A program made the translations under genes and the position numbers. A stretch of 64,000 nucleotides of DNA from Haloechinothrix halophila YIM 93223 (GTDB lineage: Bacteria; Actinomycetota; Actinomycetes; Mycobacteriales; Pseudonocardiaceae): contig NZ_KI632509.1 in the NCBI RefSeq assembly GCF_000504245.1, positions 2,895,751-2,959,750 on the forward strand, given 5' to 3'. Below the pieces are notes generated by a model. That model ran no database searches and was not told where the DNA came from. It worked only from the letters and a program-made list of their open reading frames with translations. Positions within the stretch are counted from its first letter, which is position 1. Every line of letters begins with the position of its first letter. Shown one piece after another: positions 1-8,750 of the stretch.

Positions 1-723
1 GACCTCGTCGTCGACAGCGACGTGCCCCGCGGCGCTGGCCTATCGTCGTCGGCAGCGCTCGAGTGCGCCACGGCTGTCGCGCTGGACGAGTTGTTCGCGC
101 TCGACCTCGCCGCCGCCGGCCTGGCGTTGCTGGTGATCGACACCCGGGCGCCGCACCAACTCGTGGACGGTGAGTACGCCGCCCGGCGCCGCGCTTGCGA
201 GCAGGCCGCACACGCCGTGGGAGTCGGGGCCTTGCGTGACGCGTCACCCGACGAGATGCAGGAGCTGCACGACCCGACGATGCGTCGCCGCGCCCGGCAC
301 GTGGTCGCCGAGAACGCCCGGGTGATCGAGACCGTTTCGTTGCTCCGCGACCGCAGGATCCGCGAGATCGGGCCGCTGCTCACCGCCTCGCACGAGTCAC
401 TGTGCCACGACTTCGAGGTGACCGTCCCCGAGCTCGACATCGCGGTCGACACCGCGCTCGACTGCGGGGCCTACGGCGCGCGCATGACAGGCGCTGGGTT
501 CGGAGGCTGTGTCATCGCCCTCGTCGACGACAAGGCCGCCGAGCCTGTCGCGGCCTCGGTGCACGATGCGCTCACGCGTCGCGGCTTCCGAGAGCCGGCG
601 CACTTCCTCGCCGTGCCGTCCGCTGGCGCGCATCGCGTCGAAGCAGGAGGCAACTCGTCCTCCCGGCTGGCAACGCCACAACATCCCATTCCCAGCGGTC
701 GATCTCCCTTGCCTCGTTGTTGA
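1..723 (+). CDS. galK: Galactokinase, C-terminal part (5' end outside window)
   Basis: The frame is open from base 1 to the TGA at 721. It opens just before the GHMP-kinase ATP-binding motif P-R-G-A-G-L-S-S-S-A, the phosphate-binding loop of galactokinase (galactose + ATP to galactose-1-phosphate, Leloir pathway). Further on it has the GHMP C-terminal glycine-rich motif M-T-G-A-G-F-G-G-C and a run D-C-G-A-Y-G-A-R typical of GalK. About 240 residues are visible; the substrate-recognition N-terminus is missing. The last 30 or so residues after the P-S-A-G-A-H-R-V end motif look like an unrelated read-through tail, so the native stop may have been lost at the junction with the decayed DNA that follows. 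Confidence 0.88.
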   Translation, partial: DLVVDSDVPRGAGLSSSAALECATAVALDELFALDLAAAGLALLVIDTRAPHQLVDGEYAARRRACEQAAHAVGVGALRDASPDEMQELHDPTMRRRARHVVAENARVIETVSLLRDRRIREIGPLLTASHESLCHDFEVTVPELDIAVDTALDCGAYGARMTGAGFGGCVIALVDDKAAEPVAASVHDALTRRGFREPAHFLAVPSAGAHRVEAGGNSSSRLATPQHPIPSGRSPLPRC

Positions 724-740
724 ACGGCAAGCCTGCCCGC

Positions 741-1000
741 AGCGCGGATCCGGACCTCACCGTGACCGATCTCGCTGACCTTGCGGCGCTGAACCCGCTC
801 GGGTTCCCCTTCGAGTCGCTCGTCGTACGCGACTTGCGCGTGTACGCGCAAGCCCGCAAGCCACTGACGCCGAGGTGTTGCAGTACCGCGACAACACCGG
901 ACTCGAAGTGGATGCGGTCGTCGAGGCAGCGGATGGCCGGTGGGGCGCCTTCGACGTCACCGCCGCCACGACGGTGTCTCCGTCACCCCTATCGGCGCCC
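741..1000 (+). pseudogene. Remnant of a DUF4143-type AAA ATPase
   Basis: Two adjoining reading frames encode the C-terminal motifs of DUF4143/AAA-family ATPases. The first frame gives L-N-P-L-G-F-P-F-E-S-L-V-V-R-D-L-R-V-Y-A-Q up to about base 862. After a frame change, from base 863, the second gives Y-R-D-N-T-G-L-E-V-D-A-V-V-E followed by D-G-R-W-G-A-F-D-V. In intact members these blocks are contiguous. The N-terminal ATPase domain and any start codon are absent, so this is a decayed 3' fragment. It has no predicted function. Confidence 0.7.
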
Positions 1001-1264
1001 TGGGACCCTGACCACGTCGACCCTGACCACGTCGGATGACAGATATGGCCGCTTGCCACGCACGTGAAATGGCGATCTTGCCATTGATTGGCATCATCCC
1101 TGTCGCGAGGAAGCCGGCTCGTCCATCGTTGCGGCCACGCCCCGACGCTCACCGGACCGGCTCACCCGAAAGGCCGCGAGTATGACCCTCCTTCCGGCCT
1201 AGGTCTTGTGCGGGACGTATCCCTTCACCAGCAGGTACTAGCCAGTTTCCAACGGAGGTAATCC
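1001..1264. other. Non-coding stretch with a palindrome
   Basis: No gene is visible between the DUF4143 remnant and the SDR gene. It contains a short tandem repeat (CTGACCACGTCGA/C, twice, 1009-1036) and the inverted repeat AATGGC-N6-GCCATT at 1068-1085, listed separately. Confidence 0.5.
1068..1085. promoter_or_regulatory. Inverted repeat AATGGC-N6-GCCATT, possible operator
   Basis: Perfect 6-bp arms with a 6-bp spacer lie about 180 bp upstream of the SDR start. The size and spacing fit a dimeric HTH regulator site, but no cognate regulator is adjacent, so this is only a candidate. Confidence 0.35.
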
Positions 1265-2041
1265 ATGACGGATCAGGAGTCGACGGGTCGCAAGGTCGCG
1301 CTCGTGACCGGCGGGGGGCGCGGCATCGGCCGGGCCACCGTCCTGGAGTTCGCGCGCGCCGGTTTCGATGTGGTGATCAACTACAGCCGTAGCGAGACAC
1401 CCGCGCAGGAGGTCGCCGGCCTTGCCGAGGGGCTTGGCGCGAAGGCGATGCCGGTGCGGGCCGATGTCACCGACGACACCGCCGTACGCGAGATGGCGGC
1501 AGCCGTGGCCGAGCGGTTCGGGCGCCTCGACGCGTTGGTGAACAACGCGGGCATGACCACGGACACTCCGCCGTCCGATCTCGACGGCCTGTCTATGGCC
1601 GAATGGGACCGGATCTTCGCGGTGAACGTGCGCGGCACGTTTCAGGTGACCAGAGCTTGTGTGCCGCTGTTGCGTGACTCGGCCCCCGCCGCCGTTGTCA
1701 ACCTGTCCAGCGTCGTCGGGTTGCGTCCCGGCCCGCAGCCGTTTCCCTACGCGGCCAGCAAGGCCGCCGTAGCGAACCTGACCCGCACCTTCGCGGGCGC
1801 ACTCGGCCCGGAGATCCGGGTCAACGCCGTCGCGCCCGGCTGGATGGAAGGTGAGTGGATGGAACACGCTCTCGGCGACTCCTACGACGAGCTGATGGCT
1901 AGGAGGGCCAAGCGGACGCCGCTGCGCCGGTGCGTCACCTCCGATGAGGTCGGTACGACGATCGTCAACTTGGCGACCGCCAACCCGTTCGTCAACGGCG
2001 AGACCGTGGTCATCGACGGCGGTTACACGGCCACCACCTGA
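1265..2041 (+). CDS. SDR family NAD(P)-dependent oxidoreductase
   Basis: A 258-aa classical short-chain dehydrogenase/reductase. The Rossmann motif T-G-G-G-R-G-I-G is at residues 15-22, N-N-A-G near 93-96, catalytic Ser near 148, and Y-A-A-S-K with Tyr162 and Lys166. The length is normal for FabG-like enzymes. The ATG has a good ribosome-binding site (GGAGG, spacing about 7). It is followed 30 bp later by an aryl-acid AMP ligase gene on the same strand, so the pair probably acts on one carboxylic acid or alcohol intermediate. In enterobactin-type clusters such a pair makes and activates dihydroxybenzoate, but no siderophore synthetase is present here, so the substrate is open. Confidence 0.9.
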   Translation: MTDQESTGRKVALVTGGGRGIGRATVLEFARAGFDVVINYSRSETPAQEVAGLAEGLGAKAMPVRADVTDDTAVREMAAAVAERFGRLDALVNNAGMTTDTPPSDLDGLSMAEWDRIFAVNVRGTFQVTRACVPLLRDSAPAAVVNLSSVVGLRPGPQPFPYAASKAAVANLTRTFAGALGPEIRVNAVAPGWMEGEWMEHALGDSYDELMARRAKRTPLRRCVTSDEVGTTIVNLATANPFVNGETVVIDGGYTATT

Positions 2042-2071
2042 TCTGGATTGACCGAGGCAAGGAGATTCACA

Positions 2072-3712
2072 GTGATCGAAGGTGTGACACCGTTCCCGCC
2101 GGAGTTCGCGCGACACTACCGGCAGCGAGGCTACTGGGACGACCGCCCGCTTCGGGACGTCTTCCACGAGATGTTCACCCGTTACGCGGATCGACTGGCG
2201 ATCGTCGACGGTGATCAGCGGATCAGCTACGCACAGCTGGATGAGCGCAGCACGCGGCTGGCCTGCCATCTGCTCGACTTCGGGATACGCCCGCGTGACC
2301 GTATGGTCGTGCAGCTGCCGAACACAGCGATGTTCGCCTACCTGTACTTCGCGTTGCAGAAGATCGGTGCGATCCCGGTGCTGGCGCTGCCCTCGCACCG
2401 GTTCCGCGAGATACGGCAGTTCGTTTCCATCTCCGACGCTGTCGCTACGGCCACGCCCTTCGCGCACCGGGACTTCTCGTACGTGGACATGGTCCAACGC
2501 GTGGCTGAGGAATCCGACCAGCTGCGGGTCAAGCTGGTTCAGGGCGGCGACGGCGAACTGCCGGCAGGCTTCGTCACCATCGAGCAGCTGCTCGACCGCG
2601 CGCCGGTCACAACGCCCGATGCGCTGCACGAGATCGAGATCGATCCGGACGATCCCGCGCTATTCCTGCTCTCCGGTGGCACGACCGGGATCCCGAAGCT
2701 GATCCCGCGCTCGCACAACGACTATGCCTACAACTCCCGGCTGGCCGTCTCGGTCTGCGACGTGCGTCCAGACGACGTGTTGCTGCTGGTCCTTCCCATC
2801 GAGCACAACCTGCCGCTCGGCTGCCCAGGCATGCAGGGGTTCTTGCTGTCCGGTGCCACGGTGGTGTTGAGCACGTCGGTCGCGCCGCACGACGTGTTCG
2901 AGTCGGTGGCGCGGAACCGGGTCACGCACATCCATCTGGTGCCCTCGCTGCTGATCAGCTGGCTCAACGACCCGAGCATCGGCGAATATGACCTGTCCTC
3001 GCTGCGCGTGCTGCAAAGCGGCGGACAACGACTGCAGCCGGAGACCAGAGAACTCGCGGAGAAGCTGCTTCCCGCCGCGACCGTGCAGGAAAACTTCGGC
3101 ATGGCGGAGGGCTTGATCATGTTCGTCCGGTTGGACGACGACGACGCGGCGCGCAAGGAGACCTGCGGACGGCCGGTCTGCCCGGACGACGAGGTCCGGC
3201 TGGTCGACGACGACGGCAACGACGTCGCACCCGGCGAGGTCGGTGAGCTGTGCGTGCGTGGTCCATACACGTTGCGGGGCTACTTCCGGGCTCCCGAGCA
3301 CAACGCCCGCGCGTTCACCCCAGACGGCTTCTACCGCTCCGGCGACCTGCTGCGGCTGCATCCGTCCGGAAACTACGTCGTGGCTGGCCGCAAGAAAGAC
3401 CTCATCAACCGCGGTGGCGAGAAGATCAGCGCGGAGGAGGTGGAGAACCTCATCCTCGCGCACCCCAGCGTGATGAACGTCGGCTGCGTGCCGCTACCGG
3501 ATCCCGATCTCGGCGAACGGATGTGTGCGTGCGTGGTGCTGCGCGAGGACAGCACGCTGAGCCTGGGCGAACTGGTCGAGTTCCTGCTCGAATTCGAGAT
3601 CGCCAAGCACAAGCTGCCAGAGCGGCTCGAGGTGTTCACCGAGCTGCCGCTGTCGCCGATCGGAAAGGTATCCAAAAAGGACCTGATCGCCCAGCTGCGG
3701 GTGACCTCATGA
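2072..3712 (+). CDS. EntE/DhbE-like aryl-acid adenylating enzyme (AMP-binding)
   Basis: A 546-aa class I adenylate-forming enzyme. The opening F-P-P-E-F-A-R-H-Y-R-x-x-G-Y-W is characteristic of 2,3-dihydroxybenzoate- and salicylate-AMP ligases. The phosphate loop S-G-G-T-T-G-I-P-K lies near residue 200, and the hinge region R-K-K-D-L-I-N-R-G-G-E-K-I and terminal catalytic Lys in I-G-K-V-S-K-K are present. An in-frame TTG lies 24 bp upstream, but the GTG at 2072 is preceded by AAGGAG at 7 bp, so it was chosen. It activates an aryl acid with ATP, for transfer to CoA or a carrier protein. No carrier domain or NRPS is nearby, so a catabolic aryl-CoA ligase role is equally possible. Confidence 0.85.
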   Translation: MIEGVTPFPPEFARHYRQRGYWDDRPLRDVFHEMFTRYADRLAIVDGDQRISYAQLDERSTRLACHLLDFGIRPRDRMVVQLPNTAMFAYLYFALQKIGAIPVLALPSHRFREIRQFVSISDAVATATPFAHRDFSYVDMVQRVAEESDQLRVKLVQGGDGELPAGFVTIEQLLDRAPVTTPDALHEIEIDPDDPALFLLSGGTTGIPKLIPRSHNDYAYNSRLAVSVCDVRPDDVLLLVLPIEHNLPLGCPGMQGFLLSGATVVLSTSVAPHDVFESVARNRVTHIHLVPSLLISWLNDPSIGEYDLSSLRVLQSGGQRLQPETRELAEKLLPAATVQENFGMAEGLIMFVRLDDDDAARKETCGRPVCPDDEVRLVDDDGNDVAPGEVGELCVRGPYTLRGYFRAPEHNARAFTPDGFYRSGDLLRLHPSGNYVVAGRKKDLINRGGEKISAEEVENLILAHPSVMNVGCVPLPDPDLGERMCACVVLREDSTLSLGELVEFLLEFEIAKHKLPERLEVFTELPLSPIGKVSKKDLIAQLRVTS

Positions 3713-3804
3713 GCTTCGTCGCCGACCATCAATGATCACGCTCGTGGTACTGCGCGGGCGAAACCACCGCTCGACATCACCCATGACGGAAGCAGGAGCA
3801 CCCG

Positions 3805-4425
3805 ATGGCCCACGTAGACCCGATCAAGCCCGAGGAGAACCCGGAGCTCGCCCCGGCGTTCGCGGCAGCCGAGGCCGCGCTGGGGTTTGTGCCGAACAGC
3901 CTGCTCACCATGGCGCGCAAGCCCGACATCCTGCGCGGCGTCGCCGCGCTCACGGCCAGCACCCTTCGCGAAGGACTCGTGTCGCGAGAGCTCAAATCCA
4001 TGATCGCCGAGGTCACCAGCACCGCCGCGGAGAGCCGCTATTGCCAGGCCCACGGGGCGGTGGGCATGAGCCGCGCCGGGATCGATCCGGCCAAGGCCGC
4101 CGCGTTGTGGGAGTACGAGACGAGCCCGCACTTCGACGATGCGGAACGCGCCGTCCTCGATCTGGCACGCAACGCCGCCGTCCTGCCCAACGCCGTGACG
4201 GTCGAGCATTTCGCAGCCCTACGGTCCCATTTCAGCGACGAGGAGATCGTGGAGATTGTCGCCGTCGTGGCCACCTTCGGCTTCTTCAACCGGTGGAACG
4301 ACACCATGGCCAGCGACCTCGAGGAAATCCCGCTCACCACGGCGACTGAGTACTTGGCCGGCACCGATTGGGAGCCAGGCAAGCACGCCAGCGGCACGGG
4401 CGCCGCCGACCCGCCACCACCCTGA
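3805..4425 (+). CDS. Carboxymuconolactone decarboxylase/AhpD-like protein
   Basis: A 206-aa all-helical AhpD-like protein. The redox or active site reads R-Y-C-Q-A-H with Cys80 and His83, so the second Cys of the AhpD CxxC motif is His here, as in many peroxidase-related CMD proteins. The C-terminal F-S-D-E-E-I-V-E-I-V-A block is typical of the family. The ATG has an AGGAG-type RBS 7 bp upstream. It follows the AMP ligase by 92 bp and may share its transcript. A distant relative at 60965 has an in-frame TGA in the corresponding motif. Its substrate is unknown. Confidence 0.8.
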   Translation: MAHVDPIKPEENPELAPAFAAAEAALGFVPNSLLTMARKPDILRGVAALTASTLREGLVSRELKSMIAEVTSTAAESRYCQAHGAVGMSRAGIDPAKAAALWEYETSPHFDDAERAVLDLARNAAVLPNAVTVEHFAALRSHFSDEEIVEIVAVVATFGFFNRWNDTMASDLEEIPLTTATEYLAGTDWEPGKHASGTGAADPPPP

Positions 4426-4493
4426 CGAGTAAGGACCTCGTCACCCGGCTGCGCGTGACTTTTCGGTCCGTGCGCGCCTCCGAATTGCGCGAC

Positions 4494-4576
4494 TTGATCT
4501 TCCTTGCTCCCTGGGCGACAAGGTTATGCCCGGTTTGCCGGATATTTTTCGTCTTTCAGGGAGTAAGGAAGATCAA
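4494..4576. repeat. Long inverted repeat (20-bp arms), MITE-like or terminator
   Basis: Arms at 4494-4513 (TTGATCTTCCTTGCTCCCTG) and 4557-4576 (its reverse complement with one mismatch) enclose 43 bp. The enclosed sequence holds a small CCGG-TTTG-CCGG hairpin followed by a T-rich run. It lies between the convergent AhpD-like and GH3 genes and just before an amidohydrolase remnant. It could be a bidirectional terminator, or the collapsed ends of a small mobile element. Confidence 0.6.
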
Positions 4577-4639
4577 ATGCTCCTGAGGGCTGACGCGATG
4601 CACGCGGTGTGTCGACGGAACCAGCGAAACGGCAACAAG

Positions 4640-4712
4640 CACGTCCGCAGGCGGCTCCACCACGAGATCATGTTCGGGAGCGACCATCCCAGCCTGCCGT
4701 ATCAGCGAAACG
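4640..4712 (+). pseudogene. C-terminal remnant of an amidohydrolase
   Basis: The plus strand encodes R-R-L-H-H-E-I-M-F-G-S-D-H-P-S-L-P-Y, nearly the same peptide as the metal-site block of the amidohydrolase at 12791-13630 (R-S-K-I-M-F-G-S-D-H-P-S-L-P-Y). The codons differ, so it is an old paralog fragment, not a recent duplication. It breaks off at the junction with the 3' end of the GH3 gene, whose last 15 or so codons run antisense through it. Confidence 0.65.
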
Positions 4713-6440
4713 CAAGCCGTGGCCGTAGGGATACAACGGGTTGTCGCTTTCCTGCGGCACGTCAGGCCGTCCCGCTTCCACATCGGACATCGACCGCGGC
4801 AGCTGGAACGGTAACCTGCCTTGCGGCTCGGAACGGCCGAACAGGACGTCGAGCAACGCCCGGTCGCCGATGCCGTAGACCGCGACCAGCGCGGCACAGT
4901 GGTCGGCGATCTCCGGAATCACCGCGGGCCGCTCCACGTGAATGACCACGACCGTGGGAACCGCGTCGAGCACTGCCAGGATCTTCTTCAGGCGGACATC
5001 GTCGAAGTCAAGGCGCCCCGCATGGAAGAACGACTCGAACTGTCCCTGCCTTGGCTCGTACGGTGTGTTCAGACGCAGCACTGCCAGGTCGGCCTGGTCA
5101 GGGGTGTCCGCCGTGTCCGCGTAGTCCGCGACAACGGACGGGTCAAGGCCTTCGGCGTACAGCCGTGGCCGACCCCGCATGGGCAACAGATCGCGTCGGT
5201 TCTCCAGCAACGTCACCGAGCGGCGCTGGGCTGCTTCGCCCTCGGCGCGGAAGTCGGCGCGACCGACGATCTCCTCGGCAGCGTCGGGGTCGACATAGCG
5301 CCGGTCGTCGAACAACCCGAGCCGGAACTTCTCGGCGAGCAGGCGCGCGACGGAGACATCAAGCCTGGATTCCGCGAGCCGCCCGTCGCGCACCAGTGCG
5401 GTGATGAGTTCGGGGCAGGCTTCACCACCGAACTGGTCGGCGCCGGCGTGCAGTACCCGCAACGCGCGTTCGGCCGGGGTCAGATCTTCCACTCCCCACG
5501 CGCGAGCCTGGTGCGGCTCACCCATGATCCGCTGGTCGGTGAGCAGACCCCAGTCCGTGCACACGATCCCGTCGAAGCCGAGCTGTTCCCGGAGCAGGCC
5601 GGTGATGACGCAGCGGTTGAAGCCGAAGCCGACTTCCTCGTACTCGGTGCCGACCGGCATGCCGTAGTACGGCATCACCTGCGTGGCGCCCGCCGCGATG
5701 GCCGCCCGGAACGGTTCGAGGTGGTAATCGAAGAAGCCACCCGGGTAGATCTGTTCCTTGCCGTAGGGAAAGTGCGGGTCCTCGCCGTCAGCCTGCGGGC
5801 CACCACCGGGAAAGTGCTTGACCATCGCGGCCACGCTGTCCGGACCGAGCTCGTCGGCAGGCCCGCGCAGGCCGGCGAGGTATGCCGGGACAAGGCGGCA
5901 GGTGAGCTCGGCGTCCTCACCGAAGGTGGCGGATATCCGTGACCAGCGCGGTTCGGTGGTGAGATCGATCTGCGGGTGCAAGGCGACCCGCAGGCCAACC
6001 GCCAGGTACTCGCGGCGCACGGTGTCGGCGTAGCGGCGCACGAGCTCGGTGTCTCCCACGGCGGCGAGCCCGAGGGCCTCTGGCCATTGCGAGAACGGTC
6101 CGGCCATCATCGCGGTACCGGGGTTGTCGGTGAACGCGTGGCGCGGATCGGTGGACAACGTGACGGGAATGCCGAGCCGCGACTGCTCCGCCCGCTCCTG
6201 CAAGAGGTTGTGCCGCTCCGCCATCTCCCGCGGCGGACCCGCACCCATCACGTTGAAGTGCGTCATCCGGCACGCGTCGATCATGTGCTCCGCGGTCACA
6301 CCGGCAGGTGCCGGACGGTCCGCGGCCCCGATCGCGTGGTGGAACAGCAGCCCCGCCTTGTCGTCCAGCGTCATCCGGGACAGCAGATCCGTGACGCGCT
6401 CCGCGACACCGCGGCCGGCGTCCTGGTACAGGGGTTTCAC
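4668..6440 (-). CDS. GH3 family glycoside hydrolase (beta-glycosidase)
   Basis: A 590-aa protein with the GH3 N-terminal TIM barrel and C-terminal alpha/beta sandwich. The nucleophile motif G-I-V-C-T-D-W lies near residue 295, and the protein closes with the usual Y-P-Y-G-H-G-L. The last 15 or so residues after that motif come from antisense reading of an amidohydrolase remnant, so the native stop was probably lost. The GTG start overlaps the stop of the rhamnosidase gene (GTGA) and has a GAGGAGGAG RBS, so the two are translationally coupled. There is no signal peptide, so it is cytoplasmic. It is the last gene of a minus-strand glycosidase operon. Confidence 0.88.
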   Translation of the reverse strand: MKPLYQDAGRGVAERVTDLLSRMTLDDKAGLLFHHAIGAADRPAPAGVTAEHMIDACRMTHFNVMGAGPPREMAERHNLLQERAEQSRLGIPVTLSTDPRHAFTDNPGTAMMAGPFSQWPEALGLAAVGDTELVRRYADTVRREYLAVGLRVALHPQIDLTTEPRWSRISATFGEDAELTCRLVPAYLAGLRGPADELGPDSVAAMVKHFPGGGPQADGEDPHFPYGKEQIYPGGFFDYHLEPFRAAIAAGATQVMPYYGMPVGTEYEEVGFGFNRCVITGLLREQLGFDGIVCTDWGLLTDQRIMGEPHQARAWGVEDLTPAERALRVLHAGADQFGGEACPELITALVRDGRLAESRLDVSVARLLAEKFRLGLFDDRRYVDPDAAEEIVGRADFRAEGEAAQRRSVTLLENRRDLLPMRGRPRLYAEGLDPSVVADYADTADTPDQADLAVLRLNTPYEPRQGQFESFFHAGRLDFDDVRLKKILAVLDAVPTVVVIHVERPAVIPEIADHCAALVAVYGIGDRALLDVLFGRSEPQGRLPFQLPRSMSDVEAGRPDVPQESDNPLYPYGHGLRFADTAGWDGRSRT

Positions 6441-8746
6441 TGCTGCTCCTCCTCAGAGTAGGTGGTGCGGAATGTATGCCACCCGGATCCGACCTCGACC
6501 GGGTCCGCCCCCGGCAGCTCGACGATCGCTTCGGCCGATGGTGGGACGAGGATGTCGAGAACGAACTCCGTCCCTTCGATCCGCCAGGATGTCTCGGCGC
6601 GGCCGTATGGCGTCTCGTGTGCGGCCGTGACCCAGGTCAGGCCGCCGCCGGGACGCGGCCGGACGAGCAGCTTGCGGTAGCCGGGTTCAGCAGGAGCGAG
6701 CCCGGCGATGGTGCGGTGCATCCAGTCGGCGATGGCGCCGAACGCGTAGTGGTTGAACGAGGTCATCTCGCCCGGGTTGACGCTCCCGTCGGCAAGCATG
6801 CTGTCCCAGCGTTCCCAGATCGTGGTGGCACCCATGTCGACCTGGTACAGCCAGGATGGGCAGTCACGCTGGAACAGCAGGCGGTACGCGGTCGCCGCGT
6901 GGCCGGTGTCGGTGAGGGCATCGCAGACCAGCGGGGTGCCGAGAAAACCCGTGCCGATGCGGTGGTCGCCAGCGGCGACCAACCGCGCGAGCCGGTCACC
7001 GGCTTCGGCGCGTTCGGCCTCGTCGAACAACCCGAAGCACAGGGCGAGCGCGTACGCGGTCTGCGATTCTTCAGTCAGCCGCCCACCTTCGGCCCGGAAT
7101 CGCTCCCTGAAGGCAGCACGAACGGCAGCAGCGAGGGCACAGTAGTGCCGCACGTCGTCCTGCTCGCCGAGCACCGCGGCGGTCTCGGCCAGCAGCCGGG
7201 TCGTATGCGCGAAGTACGCGGTGGCGACCAGCTGTAGCGAGGTCGAGGCCTTGCCGGGTTCGTCAGTCGGAGCGGTCGGATCCAGCCAGTCACCGAACTG
7301 CGGCGGATCGCCCCACACGTGCCCCGGCCCCGCGATGGCATCGACGGCGTTCACCCAGGAACACATGGATGGGTACTGCCTGCGAAGCACTTCGGTGTCG
7401 CCGTAGCGCTGGTAGAGCACCCACGGAACGATGACGGCGGCATCGCACCAGCCAGCCATCGGCGGGTTGCCCGGCGGCATGGGGAACGGTATGTGCAGCG
7501 GGATGTCCGGACTGATCACCGGCGGGATGCCGCGCGCGTCGTCGCTCTGGTCGGCGGCCAGGTTCTGCAACCAGGAGCTGAGGAAGCCACCGACGTCGTA
7601 GAGAAAGGCCGCGGTGGGTGCGAAGATCTGGAGGTCACCGGTCCAGCCGAGCCGCTCGTCTCGCTGCGGGCAGTCCGTCGGCACGTCGACGACGTTGCCG
7701 CGCATGCTCCACACGGCGTTGTCGTGCAGCCGGTTCAGCCGCGGATCGGACGAGGCGAACCACCCGATCCGACGCAGGTCGCTATGGACCACGACGGCGG
7801 TCACGTCATCAGCGGAGAGTTCGCCGGGCCAGTTGTCCAGTTGGGCGTAGCGGAAGCCGTGGACGGTGAACCGGGGTTCCCACTCCTCGCCGCCGGTGGC
7901 ACCACGCAAGGTGTAGCGATCGGTTGCGGCGGCTCCCCGCAGCGGGCGAAGGCACAGCTCACCGTCCTCGAGGACTTCGGCGTGGCGGGCGGTGATGGTC
8001 CTGCCCGCTTCGCCGCACACCCGCAACCGCAGCCGTCCAACGATGTTCTGTCCGAAGTCGACGATCGTGTGCCCGGCGGGCGAGGTGAGCAGTGCCTTCG
8101 GTGCCACCTGCTCGACGCGCCGGACCGGCGGACTGTCCGAGGGAACCAGCACGCCGGTGTCGAACGGCAGGACGCGTACGGGTTCCCAGGACGAGTCATC
8201 GAACTCGGGTTCGCTCCATCCCGGCAGCTCCCGCCGCGCGTCGTACACCTCGCCCTCGTACAGGCCTGCGGCGACCACCGGCCCGGTTGTGGCGCGCCAG
8301 CCGGGGCCGGTGGAAAACGACTGCCTGCTCCCGTCGGCGTACTCGGCCAGGATCTCGGCCAGCAGGCCGGTCTCCGAACCGTAGATGTCGCGCATCCCGC
8401 CGTTGAACCCGAGCCGCCCTCGGTACCAGCCGTCCGCGAGGTGCGCACCCCACGCGTTGCGGCCGGGGCGTAGCAGCCCCGTCACGTCGAACTCCTGGTA
8501 CCGCAGCCGCTTGTGATAGCTCGTCCAGCCGGGGGCGAGCACGTGATCGCCCACCACCCGGCCGTTGATCTCCATGTCATACACACCGAGCGCGGTGACC
8601 CACAGCCGTGCGGCTCTGGGCAAGCGGGTCAGGGTGAACTCGCCACGCAGCACGGCGGCAGGGCCTGGCTCGCCCGGTGGCGGATTCGCCTGCTCGGCCG
8701 GAGCGACGACCTGTGCGGTCCACTGGTCCTGGTTCAATCGTTTCAT
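6437..8746 (-). CDS. GH78 family alpha-L-rhamnosidase
   Basis: A 769-aa protein with the GH78 layout: N-terminal beta-sandwich domains (motifs N-G-x-x-V-G-D and W-G-A-H-L-A-D-G-W-Y-R-G), then an (alpha/alpha)6 barrel with D-C-P-Q-R-D-E-R-L-G-W-T-G-D near residue 355, the hallmark of bacterial alpha-L-rhamnosidases. It should remove terminal L-rhamnose from plant glycosides. The ATG at 8746 lies 4 bp after the stop of the GH1 gene, inside one operon. It has no signal peptide, which implies the glycoside is imported whole. Confidence 0.9.
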   Translation of the reverse strand: MKRLNQDQWTAQVVAPAEQANPPPGEPGPAAVLRGEFTLTRLPRAARLWVTALGVYDMEINGRVVGDHVLAPGWTSYHKRLRYQEFDVTGLLRPGRNAWGAHLADGWYRGRLGFNGGMRDIYGSETGLLAEILAEYADGSRQSFSTGPGWRATTGPVVAAGLYEGEVYDARRELPGWSEPEFDDSSWEPVRVLPFDTGVLVPSDSPPVRRVEQVAPKALLTSPAGHTIVDFGQNIVGRLRLRVCGEAGRTITARHAEVLEDGELCLRPLRGAAATDRYTLRGATGGEEWEPRFTVHGFRYAQLDNWPGELSADDVTAVVVHSDLRRIGWFASSDPRLNRLHDNAVWSMRGNVVDVPTDCPQRDERLGWTGDLQIFAPTAAFLYDVGGFLSSWLQNLAADQSDDARGIPPVISPDIPLHIPFPMPPGNPPMAGWCDAAVIVPWVLYQRYGDTEVLRRQYPSMCSWVNAVDAIAGPGHVWGDPPQFGDWLDPTAPTDEPGKASTSLQLVATAYFAHTTRLLAETAAVLGEQDDVRHYCALAAAVRAAFRERFRAEGGRLTEESQTAYALALCFGLFDEAERAEAGDRLARLVAAGDHRIGTGFLGTPLVCDALTDTGHAATAYRLLFQRDCPSWLYQVDMGATTIWERWDSMLADGSVNPGEMTSFNHYAFGAIADWMHRTIAGLAPAEPGYRKLLVRPRPGGGLTWVTAAHETPYGRAETSWRIEGTEFVLDILVPPSAEAIVELPGADPVEVGSGWHTFRTTYSEEEQQ

Positions 8747-8750
8747 CCGT

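Noticed and set aside
1009-1038. Tandem repeat CTGACCACGTCG as a functional repeat
   Set aside because: Only two units in a decayed region; no sign of a function.
3732-4349. Plus-strand ORF overlapping the AhpD-like gene
   Set aside because: It is an Arg/Gly-rich out-of-frame shadow of the real gene at 3805-4425.
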